From: Welwitschia mirabilis
Lineage: Eukaryota; Gnetophyta; Gnetopsida; Welwitschiales
NCBI GenBank assembly: GCA_051453625.1
Contig: JBOZIK010000001.1
Span: forward strand, 120,242,659 to 120,306,658
Length of the DNA stretch: 64,000 bases
Direction: 5' to 3'
The notes beneath the pieces are model-generated. The model ran no database searches. It saw only the letters and a program-made list of their open reading frames with translations, and was not told where the DNA came from. Below, piece after piece: positions 22,505 to 34,774 of this stretch. The translations under genes and the position numbers were made by a program. Each line of letters starts with the position of its first letter. The first letter of the stretch is position 1.

Positions 22505-24147
22505 TGAGGATTGTTAAACTCAAAGAGGAGAGGTGAATGAGTTCCACCAAATAAAATTTAAACCTAATAACACAATAAAAATGCACAATGAAAATACCTT
22601 ACCAACATAATGTGGTTACCCCACCTAGGTACATCCACACACAGATGGTATCTTCTATTCAGACCTCCAGATATTCTTGACCTATAAGAAAATAGTGGTT
22701 CTTTAGTGTATCACCAATCTTACAAGAAGTGAGAATCTCCTTGCAAGCAGCACTATCTTTTCCATAGGGAAATAGTGGTTTTCATAGGTGCATCACAAAC
22801 CTTACAATAATGAGAGTCTCCTCGCAAGGTAGCACTTGCTTTCTTGCAAGGAAATAGTGGTTTTCATAGGCGCACTATGAACCTTACAATAATGAGAGTC
22901 TCCTCACAAGGTAACACTCTCTTTCTTACATGGAAATAGTGGTTTTCACAAGTGCAACATGAGCCTTACACTAATAAGAATCTCCTCGCAAGACAACACT
23001 CTCTTCCCCGTAAAAAAATAATGGTTTTTTGGCTCACCACAAACCTTACAACAAAACTAGTGCTCATAGGCACTATCTCAAATGCACACCCATACAAGGG
23101 TTACCTTGCAATGTATTTAATAATCAAGAATGAACATGCAACAGTATTCAATAGTAAGATAGTCCAACAAAGTAAGTATCACAAATACAATAACAATAAA
23201 CCTAAATATGTATCTTTGAAGAAGACTTTAGTTTTTCCTTATTGTTATTGTCATCACGAGTGCAAATAAATGATACAACAATGAGGGATTCGAGAATGAA
23301 TGATGTAGATAATGCTAGATTATTTGTAAATGATGCTTTTGATTCTTCATAAGATGTTCCTTTCAGCCATGTTATCTTCGTTTTATATTTGATCTGATCG
23401 TTGAGTGCTAAAACTTCAAGAGTTGTGTATTCATTAAAGTTTCAAAAGTTGTGATAAATTTTATGATGTTGAGCCTTTATATGGTCAAAGAAGATCTAGC
23501 TGTTTGATCTTGAAAGGTAATTATTTAAATTTGTAACCATCATGAAATAGATAGAAAATGTCTGTCGAGTGTGTATATTCGATTTTCATCGATGTCCACT
23601 TTGGCCTAAGATGTCTTCACATTTGTAGATGTCTACTAATAGTTAAACGTCTTTACCTTATAGACAGCTTCAATGAACTTGCCTAGATTTAAATGAAACT
23701 TACTCTATATAATCCTTGGGTTTCGGTAATCATGAATCCGCGATGTATAGTTTGATAGTCCATCTACAATATAATATACCAATCAAAATTCAAATTGACT
23801 CTATTTCTTGTTTCAGCTCAGCATAGATGTCTTTAGACATATCTTCATCTATGTCTGGTTTAACTTTCAGTAGAGTCATCTCTAATGAGATAGTTATCTT
23901 AAGCTTATGACTTGAATTCTGGTACATTAGAGACATCTTCAATTTCCTAGGCATCTTCAATTTTTCAGATGTCTTTAAACAATTGATTTTACAATTTATC
24001 AACTAATCCTTTTTGTGAGGTATTAATATTGAAGATTCATCATCATTTAATACTTATCAAGGTCTAATGTTCTCTCTGCAATGACCTATCTACATGAAGA
24101 AACAAAATATTTGATAAGTGGAATCATTAAAACTAGATTTACCAACA
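22505..24147 (-). repeat. 3' LTR of Copia-3 (1643 bp)
   Basis: It begins TGAGGATTGTTAAACTC and ends TTTACCAACA, with a pyrimidine-rich tract next to it. It matches 30079-31770 along its length. It holds the 81-bp tandem array and, at 23590-23980, many copies of AGATGTCT or its complement AGACATCT. Confidence 0.85.
22689..23055. repeat. Tandem array of about 81-bp units in the Copia-3 3' LTR
   Basis: AAATAGTGG recurs at about 22689, 22769, 22852 and 22933, followed by a weaker fifth unit. Each is followed by a CACAAACCTTACAATAATGAGAG-like part and a CTCGCAAGGTA-like part. The matching array in the other LTR (about 30264, 30343, 30425, 30508, 30590) has the same unit number and period, so it was present before this copy inserted. 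Confidence 0.85.
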
Positions 24148-24162
24148 ATCTCTTCCTTTTTG
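24148..24162 (-). other. Polypurine tract of Copia-3
   Basis: On the minus strand AAAAAGGAAGAGAT lies immediately before the 3' LTR. It is the usual plus-strand primer of reverse transcription and confirms the element's orientation. Confidence 0.75.
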
Positions 24163-24879
24163 ATGATGTCTAAAATTTGGTAAATCTTGTTAGTGCAATC
24201 TCATTTAATCAACTAAAATTAGATATTTATATTTTAGATAAATTCGCATAAATAATGTTTGCAATAGTTTTGGGAAAAAAACATGATATTAACCACTTGA
24301 AAAATAGATAAAGATACAAAGATATACAATTTTAGTAATCAAATAAAGGCATAAAGACAATTGATATTAATCATTCAAGTAGCCATGTAGAATAAGAGAG
24401 GCATAAATAATTTGACAATTTCAATAAGATATCACAAAATAAAATCAGAGCACAGTATTACAAATTTTGTGCCAGTAATATATCATCTAATAATATGCTT
24501 ATGGTAATGTGCTAAATAATAATGAACATCGGAGCATGCTATAGTTAAAAAAATATATATTAGAGATCTATAACATAAATCATCAATAATAGTCAAAGCA
24601 TAGTATTTAAAGAAATATGCTAACAAAAGCATGATATTAAAACATAGGAGTATCAATAGAAAAAGTGTGCCAAATAATATCAATGAAGATAACATAAATG
24701 TATGCCAAAATAACATGAGTAATCATTAACAAATAATGATGACACTCAGGGATCTAATCAAATATCTCATAAATAAGAACTCCACGCCTAATAGATTATC
24801 TTCAAAATAAAAGTTGAAGTGTCTAATTAGTCTATCACTGATGTATCTAACTGGATTTGCCAATCACTGATTTACCTAT

Positions 24880-26035
24880 TGATTTGCCAATAAACTTCTC
24901 CCCCCTTTTTAGATAGTAGAGAAAAGTCTCTAATGACTAAGAGTAGAGTCACTTGTATAATGTATTCGTTATCCTTCTTCGTCACTGTTATCATTGTCAT
25001 GGGTGGTAAAGGTTGGTTGGGTATAGGGTGATAAGGAAGTGGAAGGTAAAGTGTGACGCTTCCTAGAGGGGAGTTAAGATGCCTCATCTAGGACTTTAAA
25101 AGCCCATCTCCTCATACATTGATAAGTTTGAGGACTGATAGTAATCCTACAGAAACTAGTAGTGGTTATCTCTATGAAGGATGGTGGTAACTGCATAGAG
25201 AAAAGTGGTTCTAGCTAGATGGGCTTTATATGTGATGGCAATGGTTATGGTGGATGTAATAAAGGTGAAGAAGGTACATGTGGTGATGATTGGACTTTGG
25301 AAGATGGTGATGATGCATGAGTAGGACACCGAGCATGAATCTTGTGATGTGAATGGTGAAAGATAAGAGGTGATGCATTCAAGCTCTTAAATTTTATCTC
25401 TTGCTATGATATCTACTGTAAAGGACTTGGAGCTTATTACTCCCCCTACACATGAGCCTTCATAAGAGCTTAGTACTCCACCTGAGCCTATGCCTCATCT
25501 CCTGATGATTCCTTTATGGATTCGATACTAGCTACTCTGTCAGAGTCATATTCTATGCCATGAGGGGCTAAAGGTCCTGCTTCCTCTTCTTCTTCTGAAT
25601 CCTCTTTTAAGTCTGAACAAGCGAAATTTGTTATGGATTTTCAACTCTCTATCGGTACCTCATCATTACTTGCTATAGACCTATGTTTCTTCAATCTTAA
25701 CATGTTTTTTCCAATTTTACCAATCATTTTTGTAATTGAATTTAGTTCCTTTTTTATAGATGAAGAAGTGTATGTAGCAGTGGAAAAGGATTTTTGAAAT
25801 ATGAAGGACTCTAGCTTATGTTCTTCCCTAATGGAATTAGTACTCTGCATTTTTCATTGAACTCTACTAATGGTATATTTTTCTGAATGAGGTTAATTTG
25901 AGGAACTAAAATATCTACACTGCTAATGATCAAGCGAATAAGAGAAAGGTGATGAAAAGTCTGACCGTTGTGAAAGAGCAAGATAATATCAATGCACAGA
26001 ATGAAATCCAAATCTATCTTTAATCTAGTAATCAA
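24880..26035 (-). pseudogene. ORF3-like acidic protein remnant of Copia-3
   Basis: On the minus strand the frame from 26035 overlaps one from 25850 that carries SITKMIGKIGKNMLRLKKH, a short amphipathic stretch. This is followed by an acidic run (DLKEDSEEEEEAG) near 25600 and a Ser/Pro-rich stretch (HASSPSSKVQSSPHVPSSP) near 25290. Position (between the coding part and 3' LTR) and the acidic tail resemble the better preserved ORF3 of Copia-4. Several stops and frame changes break it. The function is unknown. SIRE-type elements are known to carry an extra env-like ORF in this place, but I see no clear signal peptide or membrane anchor to support an envelope role. Confidence 0.4.
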
Positions 26036-28859
26036 ATAGTATACTACAAAGTTCTACATTGGTTTGTAATAGCTATAATTTTCCACTCAAACCAAAATAT
26101 TATAAAATTTGATTGAACCAAGAATTTCTTTTAATGTTGTTTACAAATTTTATTATACTATGCCCAAATAGAACATTTCTTATATTATGTCATGACACAC
26201 TAATAACTTTACAACTAACTATTTCCTTAAATGAATAAGCATAAATTTAAGTAACATCCATATCTCCTATGCCAAGCAAGTAATTAATAAAACTAGGAAC
26301 AATGTATAAAGGAGTACCTCTAACTTGCATTTGAAATGCACATATGCAATTATCAATTTCATGTATATTAGTATAGAACTTTCTTATAATTAGATATAGA
26401 ATAAGCTAGTATAACTAAATGATCATTTTCTGTCTAAGTCGAGATGCAATGAGGTGATCTTTATAATTTCTTTAAAAACCAATTATTCTTTCTATAATAA
26501 TCGAATTTCTAAACCATATTATAAATCTCCTAGCAACTATGTCATGGTAAAACTAAGTCTCATATTATAGTATTTATTGCTTTAAGGCTTGTTCTTTACC
26601 TCTAAAAGTACCAACGAACTTTCTTCTAACCATATTTATAAGAATATAGAGAATCTAAATTAAAAAAAACCTAAAATTAAGAAATAATGAAAAATGTACA
26701 CCTATGTAAAGAAAAACCTTGTTTTTACTTACTGTTGAGATGTCTCCAAGATTCAAGATGTATTGATAGAGAAATATGAGAAAATAAATCCTAAGAAATC
26801 TTTTAAGAGGGATATCTATTAAGTGGGGACTTGCAAATGAGATTTGGTGGTGCCTTTTACAAATAAAAAGGGTCAAAACCTTGGGTTTTTGATGTGTTTT
26901 ATTTTCTACAATAGGATATCTAAGATGTCTACAAAAGTCAAGATGTCTATTTCAAAAAATTAAAATAACAAATATACTCTTCAAAGACGTCTATAAAACT
27001 TNNNNNNNNNNNNNNNNNNNNNNNNNNNNNNNNNNNNNNNNNNNNNNNNNNNNNNNNNNNNNNNNNNNNNNNNNNNNNNNNNNNNNNNNNNNNNNNNNNN
27101 NNNNNNNNNNNNNNNNNNNNNNNNNNNNNNNNNNNNNNNNNNNNNNNNNNNNNNNNNNNNNNNNNNNNNNNNNNNNNNNNNNNNNNNNNNNNNNNNNNNN
27201 NNNNNNNNNNNNNNNNNNNNNNNNNNNNNNNNNNNNNNNNNNNNNNNNNNNNNNNNNNNNNNNNNNNNNNNNNNNNNNNNNNNNNNNNNNNNNNNNNNNN
27301 NNNNNNNNNNNNNNNNNNNNNNNNNNNNNNNNNNNNNNNNNNNNNNNNNNNNNNNNNNNNNNNNNNNNNNNNNNNNNNNNNNNNNNNNNNNNNNNNNNNN
27401 NNNNNNNNNNNNNNNNNNNNNNNNNNNNNNNNNNNNNNNNNNNNNNNNNNNNNNNNNNNNNNNNNNNNNNNNNNNNNNNNNNNNNNNNNNNNNNNNNNNN
27501 NNNNNNNNNNNNNNNNNNNNNNNNNNNNNNNNNNNNNNNNNNNNNNNNNNNNNNNNNNNNNNNNNNNNNNNNNNNNNNNNNNNNNNNNNNNNNNNNNNNN
27601 NNNNNNNNNNNNNNNNNNNNNNNNNNNNNNNNNNNNNNNNNNNNNNNNNNNNNNNNNNNNNNNNNNNNNNNNNNNNNNNNNNNNNNNNNNNNNNNNNNNN
27701 NNNNNNNNNNNNNNNNNNNNNNNNNNNNNNNNNNNNNNNNNNNNNNNNNNNNNNNNNNNNNNNNNNNNNNNNNNNNNNNNNNNNNNNNNNNNNNNNNNNN
27801 NNNNNNNNNNNNNNNNNNNNNNNNNNNNNNNNNNNNNNNNNNNNNNNNNNNNNNNNNNNNNTAAAGATGTATATAATGAAAGTTCTAGATTTTCTAAAAA
27901 TACCTATGATTATTATAAACATAACAATAACACTTCAAAAAGATAAATATCATGCACATAATTTAATCTTAGCTACATCTAACAAACAATCTCAACTCAT
28001 AAAATAATTACAGTGTGGAGTTAAGGATTTAAAATATTTTACCTATTTACTTACCTAATTGGGTAAGTTCCAATCTCTAAGTTTTTGCATGAATTAACAT
28101 GACTTTTAGTGCCTTGAGATTTTGTGATCACATCATCCAGTAGATCAATGATATCTTGTATCATGATGCCTTTGTTATGCCTTTTGAGCTATATTAAATT
28201 CTTTCTTTCATGCCAATGCTTTGCTTCTCTTGTTTTTCTTAACAAACATTTGATTTTGCAAGGTATTTTGTGCTGGGAGTGCTAGTTCGGTTTTTGATAT
28301 CTAAAGTTTTCTTAGAATATCCTATACAAAATGATGTACCATTGTACTATGCCTTTTGACATTGTTAGTATAATAACTACTTTTAAATTTCATTGGACAT
28401 ATATATTGATAATGACCTCTGCTATGATAATAATAGTAAATGACATTATTTGTAAATTCTAAGTGTTCATACCTTATCTTATAATTTCATTTGTTAGCGA
28501 AAGATTCTGAAGTGCTAATAGTAGCTTCATTGTATCCCCAGCTGCTCTTGTCATTTGAATTTATACATTACCCAAGCATGATATTCAAAGTTTCTTTTTC
28601 TTAAGTAAATTTTGCATTTGATTATCTTTGAATTTGATAGTTCTTATGTTACATGCTTTACATCACATGTTAGTCTACTAACCTCAGTTTTAAGAGCTAA
28701 TTTTTAGAATATAATTTAATACAAGCATTCCCCCCCTCTTTTTCATAAGCTCCTTTATGATTATGAAGTAACTTTCTCATCTTAGTACATAATTTTTGCA
28801 ATTTAAGAAACCCTTATAAAATTAGAATGTACCTTTTTTAAATACTCATACTTGTATCA

Positions 28860-30010
28860 TCTTCACTTTCTAAATCATATTCTTCTTTTGTTTTATTATC
28901 TTCTTCTTGAAAGTGTATAATATCCATGAAGGAAGGATGAGTTTTCTCATCATTAGATGTTTCTTCTTTTATTGATTCTTCATCTTCATCCCATCCTGTA
29001 AAGAATGATCTCTTCTTTTTTTATTCTTTCTTTTGTTCCTTGTCTTGCATTCTATTAGCATTAGAACATTGCAAGGATATATATTCTTGTCCTCCAGAAA
29101 CCCAATAATCTACTTTTAAAACCTTAGAAAAAGAAGTATTACTAGAGGATTTACCTTTAAATTTATCTTTCACTTAGAATCTAGATGGTTTTGTAAATTC
29201 ATCTCTTTTGTTGCTTTTATGAGCAAGAAGTCTCTGTACTTTTCTTGTAATGAGGGCAAGGTCCTTATTTTCATCATTAGAGTTATTTTCCTCTTGTTCT
29301 TCCTTTAGTTTTCTTTTCAAACTCTATTTTGTGATTTGACTTTTCTTAAGAGAAATGGATTTTTCTTTTAAGGCTCCATCTTGCATGAGATTCACTTTAA
29401 ATGTTGTAAGAGAACTTTGCAGCTATTTTATCTTCATGGTGTTAAAATATCTTGACTCTTTTATAGTTGTATTTTTAGGTTTGTATTTAGGAGATTAAAG
29501 ATCTAAAGACTTTTTGTATTACCTTTTCTTCTAAAAGACTCTCTCCAATGCCACGTATTGTGTTTACAATGTTGGAAACTCTAGTAAGGTACTTGTGAAC
29601 TTTTTCTCCATGGTTCATCTCGAGATTTTTCAATTGATTATTCATATGAAAAGCTTAGATTGTTTGACAGCTGAATCTCCTTCATAAGTTTCAATATGAA
29701 CATTCTAAATTTCTTGTGTTGTCTTGCAACCTGTTATTCTATTAAACTCTTCTATTATTATAGAAGAATAAAGTGCACTTTTAGCTTTAGAATCATACAT
29801 GATAGAATATTTCTCTTTAAATTTCTAATCTTTTTGTTTCTTGATCTGTGTAACGGTATTACTAGCAACATCTGTTATGGTTTCTTTATAGAACATTCAT
29901 ATCCTTCTTCTACGATTTACTAGACCTAAAACTTAACAGACTATAAGGATACCATGTCCTCATTTTCCAATAGGCATAGTTCATTTCATCAAAGAGTGGA
30001 GGTCTAATGA
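28860..30010 (-). pseudogene. Copia-3 gag
   Basis: On the minus strand, after the primer site, the frame shows YSSIIIEEFNRITGCKTTQE, then LKNLEMNHGEKVHKYLTRV followed by NIVNTIRGIG, the UBN2 core of copia Gag. Further on, KDLALITRKVQRLLAHKSN and GWDEDEESIKEETSNDEK match the lysine-rich and acidic linker typical of plant copia Gag just around the zinc knuckle. The knuckle itself is lost. Scattered stops show it is not functional. The assignment is strong from motif order. Confidence 0.8.
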
Positions 30011-30064
30011 ATTACATCCCTTTCATTATTCACTTAAGAAAGTAACTAATTTTCAAGAGTACCC

Positions 30065-30076
30065 ACTTTCATACCA
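30065..30076 (-). other. Primer-binding site of Copia-3
   Basis: The minus strand reads TGGTATGAAAGT, related to TGGTATCAGAGC, two bases from the LTR TG at 30079. It is degraded, but its position fits exactly. Confidence 0.7.
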
Positions 30077-30078
30077 TT

Positions 30079-31770
30079 TGAGGATTATTAAACTCAAAGG
30101 GAAGTGTGAATGAGTTTCACCAAATAAAAACTTAAACCTAATAACAAAATAAAAATGCACAATGAAAAAACCTTACTATGATAGCATGGTTTCCCAACAT
30201 AGGTATGTTTCTACATAGAGGGTAGCTTCTATTCACACCTTTATATATTCTTGACTTATAAGAAAATAGTGGTTTTCTGGCATACTATCAACCTTACAAC
30301 AAGTGAGAATCTTCTTCTAAGGCTACACTCTCTTCCTCATAAGAAATAGTAATTTTCATAGGCACACCATGAACCTTACAATAATGAGAGTCTCCTTGCA
30401 AGGTAGTAGTCTCTTTCCCATAGAGAAATAGTGATTTTCATAGGCACACCATGAACCTTACAACAATGAGAGTCTTCTTGCAAGGTAACACCCTCTTCCT
30501 CATAGGGGAATAGTGGTTTCCACAAGTGCATCATGAACCTTATAATAATGAAAGCCTCCTTGCAAGATAACACTCTCTTCCTTGCAAGGACATAATGATT
30601 TTTTGACCCATCATAAACTTTATAATAAAACAAGTACTCATAGACACTATTTCAAATGAACACCTATACAAGGGTTGCCTTATAATAAGTTTAATAATCA
30701 AGAATGAGCATACAACAGTATTCAACAATAGGATATTAACAACATTATTGAAGATGTAGATTTGAAGAAGACTTGAGTTCTTTGTTGTTATTGTTGTTTT
30801 CATCACGAGTGCAAATAAATGATACGATAATGAGGGATCCAAGAATGAATGATGTAGATAGTGCTATCTCCTTTGTAAATGATGCTTTTGATTCTTCTTG
30901 AGATGTTTCTTTCATCCTTGCAATCTTCATAAAGTGCCAAAAGTTCAAGAGCTATGTATTCATTGAAGTTTTAAAAGTTCAAGAGCTATGTACTCATTGA
31001 AGTTTCAAAAGTTCAAGAGATATGCATTCATTAAAGTTTTAAAAGTTGTAATTTGTTTCATGAAATTTAGTCTTTATATGATCAAAAATGATCTACTCAT
31101 TTAAGCTTGAAAGATAGCCATTTAACTTTGTAACCATTGTGCAATAGATAGAAAAATCTAGGCATCAGATATGTATCTTTGATTTTCATTGATATAGTCT
31201 TTAGTTTAAGACATCTTCACATTTGTAAACCTCTGTTAATAGGTAGACATATTTACCTTATAGACATCTTTAGTGAACTTTCCCAGATTTTAATAAAACT
31301 TACTCTGTATAATCCTTGAATCTCTGTGATCATGAATCCATGATGTACAAGTTGATAGTTTACTTAAAATGTATGATATTAGTTGAAATACAAATTTAAT
31401 TTGTAGTTGTTATAGCTTAGTATAGACATTTTAAGACATATAGATGCCTTCATCTGTGTCAAGATCAACTTTTAGCATAGTTATCTTTAATGAGACAGTT
31501 GTCTTAAGCTTATGACTTAAATTCTAGTACATCAGAGATGTCTTCAATTTCCTATATGTCTTTAGAAGAGAGATCTTTAATTTTTTAGATGTATTCAAAC
31601 AAATAATTTTTCAATTTATTAACTAATTCTTTTTGTGAGATATTAACTTTGAAGATCCATTATCATTTAATGCTTATCAAGATCTGATGTTATCTTTGCA
31701 GTGACCTGTCTACACAAAGATATAAAATATTTGATAAGTAAAATCATCAACACTAGATTTACAATAAACA
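30079..31770 (-). repeat. 5' LTR of Copia-3
   Basis: It begins TGAGGATTATTAAACTC and matches 22505-24147 along its length, including the 81-bp array. The outer end is TTTACAATAAACA; whether the LTR stops at 31762 or 31770 cannot be fixed. At 30936-31046 it has a private tandem of about 40 bp (AAAGTTCAAGAGCTATGTA, three units) that is single in the other LTR near 23415. Confidence 0.8.
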
Positions 31771-33325
31771 TTCGAACTTATAAAATAATTAATTACTAAA
31801 TATTAATAAATGTAAAAAACACTCAAAATATGTAGCCTATACTAGTTAATACATTTTAGCATTTAAGACAAGTAACAACATTGTAACACTTTTCCTATAA
31901 GAAAGGGTATGCGCTTTGAAAAATATGAATTTAAGATACATGATAAATGTGTATAGTAATTCTCTATATACAACATAATATGTATGATATATTAAAACCA
32001 TTATATGCAACTATGGATGAATACGTTAGGGAAACATAAATTATATTTGATTTAAAAGTAACACTTAGTTCATAACTAGTGCATAAGGAAAAATCAAAAG
32101 AATATACTATTTTGGCTTTATTAATTTAATTTAAAAACATTATTCAAAAATAATGTTAATCAATCATTTGAAAGGTTTTAATAAATAAAAACTATAATAC
32201 TAGTCTTGATTCATGAATTTAGGAAATAATTAAGTAATAACAAAAGAGGAAAAGAGAAAATTTAAATAAGAGTTTGAATATTTTCACAATATTTTAAAAC
32301 TTATTTGTACTTATAAGTGTTAAAATTAGTCAATAATAATTTTTAAACTTATAATAAAGGGAATATGATTATAGGATATGAAGTAATGATCTACAAAGGC
32401 CTAATTATTACATCATAAACAAGAAACTAGGCTTTACTAAAAATCACATTTTTGGAAGTTTTTAGTATAATACATAAAATAAAAGAAATGCTAAAATACA
32501 TTAAAGTTTACATCTTTTTAATACTATGTTGTAAGCATAATATTGAAAAATGTGATGAATATCAAATGAATAAATAAACATAGGATCATTTCAAATCATT
32601 GGAAAAATGTTCAATACTTATTACATACTTGAATTATTTTTTTAGACTTGAAAACTTTTGAATATAAATTTTGGTAATGCTTTTTTTTTTTTTAATTATG
32701 AGATTTCACTAAACATTGAAAGAGTAGTATAAAAGTGGACTAATCATATCCAAGAGGTAATAGTGCATAATTTAGCTCTTGTAGCATTCTTGGATTGGCC
32801 ACTAATGAGTCATGGTATTTATAAGTCAATCAGTTTTTCTAGAAAATCTTCTTGTTATTCATCAAAAATGGTCATCCAAAATTTTCTAAATATAATTGTA
32901 ACCATTAAAAAAAAAATAAATATATGCAAAATAAATGTTGATAGGCATTACAATTACTTTTAAGGATAAGTGATCACACATATTAATGAGGGAGATACCT
33001 AATCAAGAGTAATATTAATAATGATATCAGAATAGTACACAAGTAGAAGCCACTTTAAAATAGCAAAGTTCAAGGCAATGTTACATAATCTTAAGAAATA
33101 ATGCTATAAGTAATTTCATAATAATGCTAAGCTATTTACTTAACTTATAAGAGAGTTACACATCAAATAAAATACTAAAGAATAAGAGATTTCTAAAATT
33201 ATAGGAACTACGAGAGTATTAATAATTCTCAAATGATTACAAATTAATATAGAATTATCGAAAAGGATATTTTATGTATTAATTAAAATAAAAATGGGAT
33301 AGGATGCATTGTATCTTTAGGAAAA
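31771..33325. other. AT-rich spacer, nothing recognised
   Basis: This lies between Copia-3 and Copia-4. There are only short chance frames (one at 32763-32963 on the plus strand) and homopolymer runs, with no motif or partner repeat. Confidence 0.6.
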
Positions 33326-34762
33326 TGGTATAGGATCAAGAACCCTAGAGGGTGGGGGATGAATAGGATTCTAAAAAATTAATCATATAACTTCATAAAA
33401 ATAAGTCTGCTTGAAATGAATACTAAAAACTTATGTAAATAAATTGCAACTATTCTGTAAAACTAAAGAACAGAAAGCACAAAAATACTAATGAGAAGCA
33501 CACAATATTTATAGTGATTTGGGAAACTCCCTACTCCACACTTAACGATCAGCTTCTATCTAAGCCTAATCTAGATCTTTGTTAATCTTTTTCTAGATAT
33601 TTTAGGTGCACTTGTAATCTTTACAAATAGACTTTTCTAAGGCTCAGTCTTAACCTTTTACAAGAAAGCAAATCAATAACAATAGTGTGCTAAAATGTAT
33701 AGGTTTCACCCAATCTTTAGCTCAAAAATAGTATTGCTACATTAATTGAGAAGATGGTACAATTCAAAAGCATTTAGTATAACTGACTTAATCAAGTATG
33801 CAAAGATATCAATAGTTCTTTATTCATCTTTAGTTAGGTAGGGGATGCCAATGAGTATAACAAATGATTTCAAAAAGGTTCAAAAGTGATATAGTGATTT
33901 TAATTCTTAACAAATATATAGTTAAAGACTTTTAGGATTTTTATAAGTAAAAAGACCTTTCAATGAACATAAAATAGACTCATAATGGCTAGAAAAATCC
34001 TATTTCTATCATAATAGGTCAACCCCTCAAAAGTTCAGTCGACCCCATCTGGTGATATCACTGAAGTCGATCGTCCTCATGTTCTTTTAGTTGATTCCTG
34101 TTTCCTATGGTTCTGTGTTTAATCAAATCCTCATGGGCTAGTTGACTGCTTATCCTGTTGCCCGCATATTCATTTAGTCACTCCCTTGGTTAAGAAAAAA
34201 TGCAATACTATTTTCTACTCTAGGTTTAGTTAACCTCATAAATATCTGGTCAACGTCTTACTGAAAAAGGATGAATGCCACTCTAGGTTTGATCAAACCC
34301 TTAGGAATTTGGTTGACTCCTTGATAATTGACTGTAAAGTATTGATGCTCAGATCATTAATCCTAGAGGAATCTGGTCGATCCCTTAATGATCAATTATG
34401 AAGTATTAGATGCACAGCTTTAGTTGACCCCTCATGTATCTAGTCAACCACTTGACAATCAATTAAAAAGTATTAGATGCACAGTTTCGATCGATCCCTC
34501 ATATATCTGGTCGATCCCTTATATGTCTGGTTGATCCCTCTGAAATCAATTCATTTTTATATAAGATCCAGGTGCAATCGACCCATTATAAATCTAGTCG
34601 ATTCCTTAAGAGGGTATAAAAACTGATAGGTTTAGGATGAAAATGTAATAAATTATTTCATCTTCTAACCTACAATGATTAATATTTTTTACACAACATA
34701 CAACATATTTTACTAAATAAAAAACATTATTTTAACATCAATTGACAAATAATAACTTAATA
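33326..34762 (-). repeat. 3' LTR of Copia-4 (about 1437 bp) with GTCGAC motif array
   Basis: It starts TGGTATAGGATCAAGAACC and ends next to the polypurine tract. It matches the start of 43518-44135 and the LTR at 47339-48690. From 34020 to 34620 it holds many copies of TTGACCCCT/GTCGATCCC-type motifs, partly in units of about 67 bp such as AAGTATTAGATGCACAG plus motif. The array is strongest in the sister LTR (48010-48545), with GGTCGACCCC and GGTCAACCC. A minus-strand TATATAAAA at 34560-34552 could be a TATA box. Confidence 0.85.
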
Positions 34763-34774
34763 ATCTTCTCTTTT
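34763..34774 (-). other. Polypurine tract of Copia-4
   Basis: The minus strand reads AAAAGAGAAGAT immediately before the 3' LTR. The same place in Copia-3 has a similar tract. Confidence 0.75.

Larger units (their letters stand above)
22505..31770 (-). mobile_element. Copia-3: minus-strand copia-like element with gag but no visible pol
   Basis: Two related LTRs (22505-24147 and 30079 to about 31770) face the same way, with a polypyrimidine tract beside the left one and a tRNA-Met primer site beside the right one. The element therefore reads on the minus strand. Inside, gag follows the primer site (30010 to 28860) and an ORF3-like acidic region lies near the 3' end (26035 to about 24880). Between them, in about 2.8 kb including an 860-N gap (27002-27861), I find no protease, integrase, RT or RNase H motif. 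This is the form of a non-autonomous long-LTR element. Pol could be hidden only if the gap is larger than shown. No convincing target-site duplication was seen. Confidence 0.8.

Noticed and set aside
22689-23055. Regular 81-bp repeat as a CRISPR-like array
   Set aside because: The whole unit repeats without unique spacers, it sits in an LTR, and the genome is eukaryotic.
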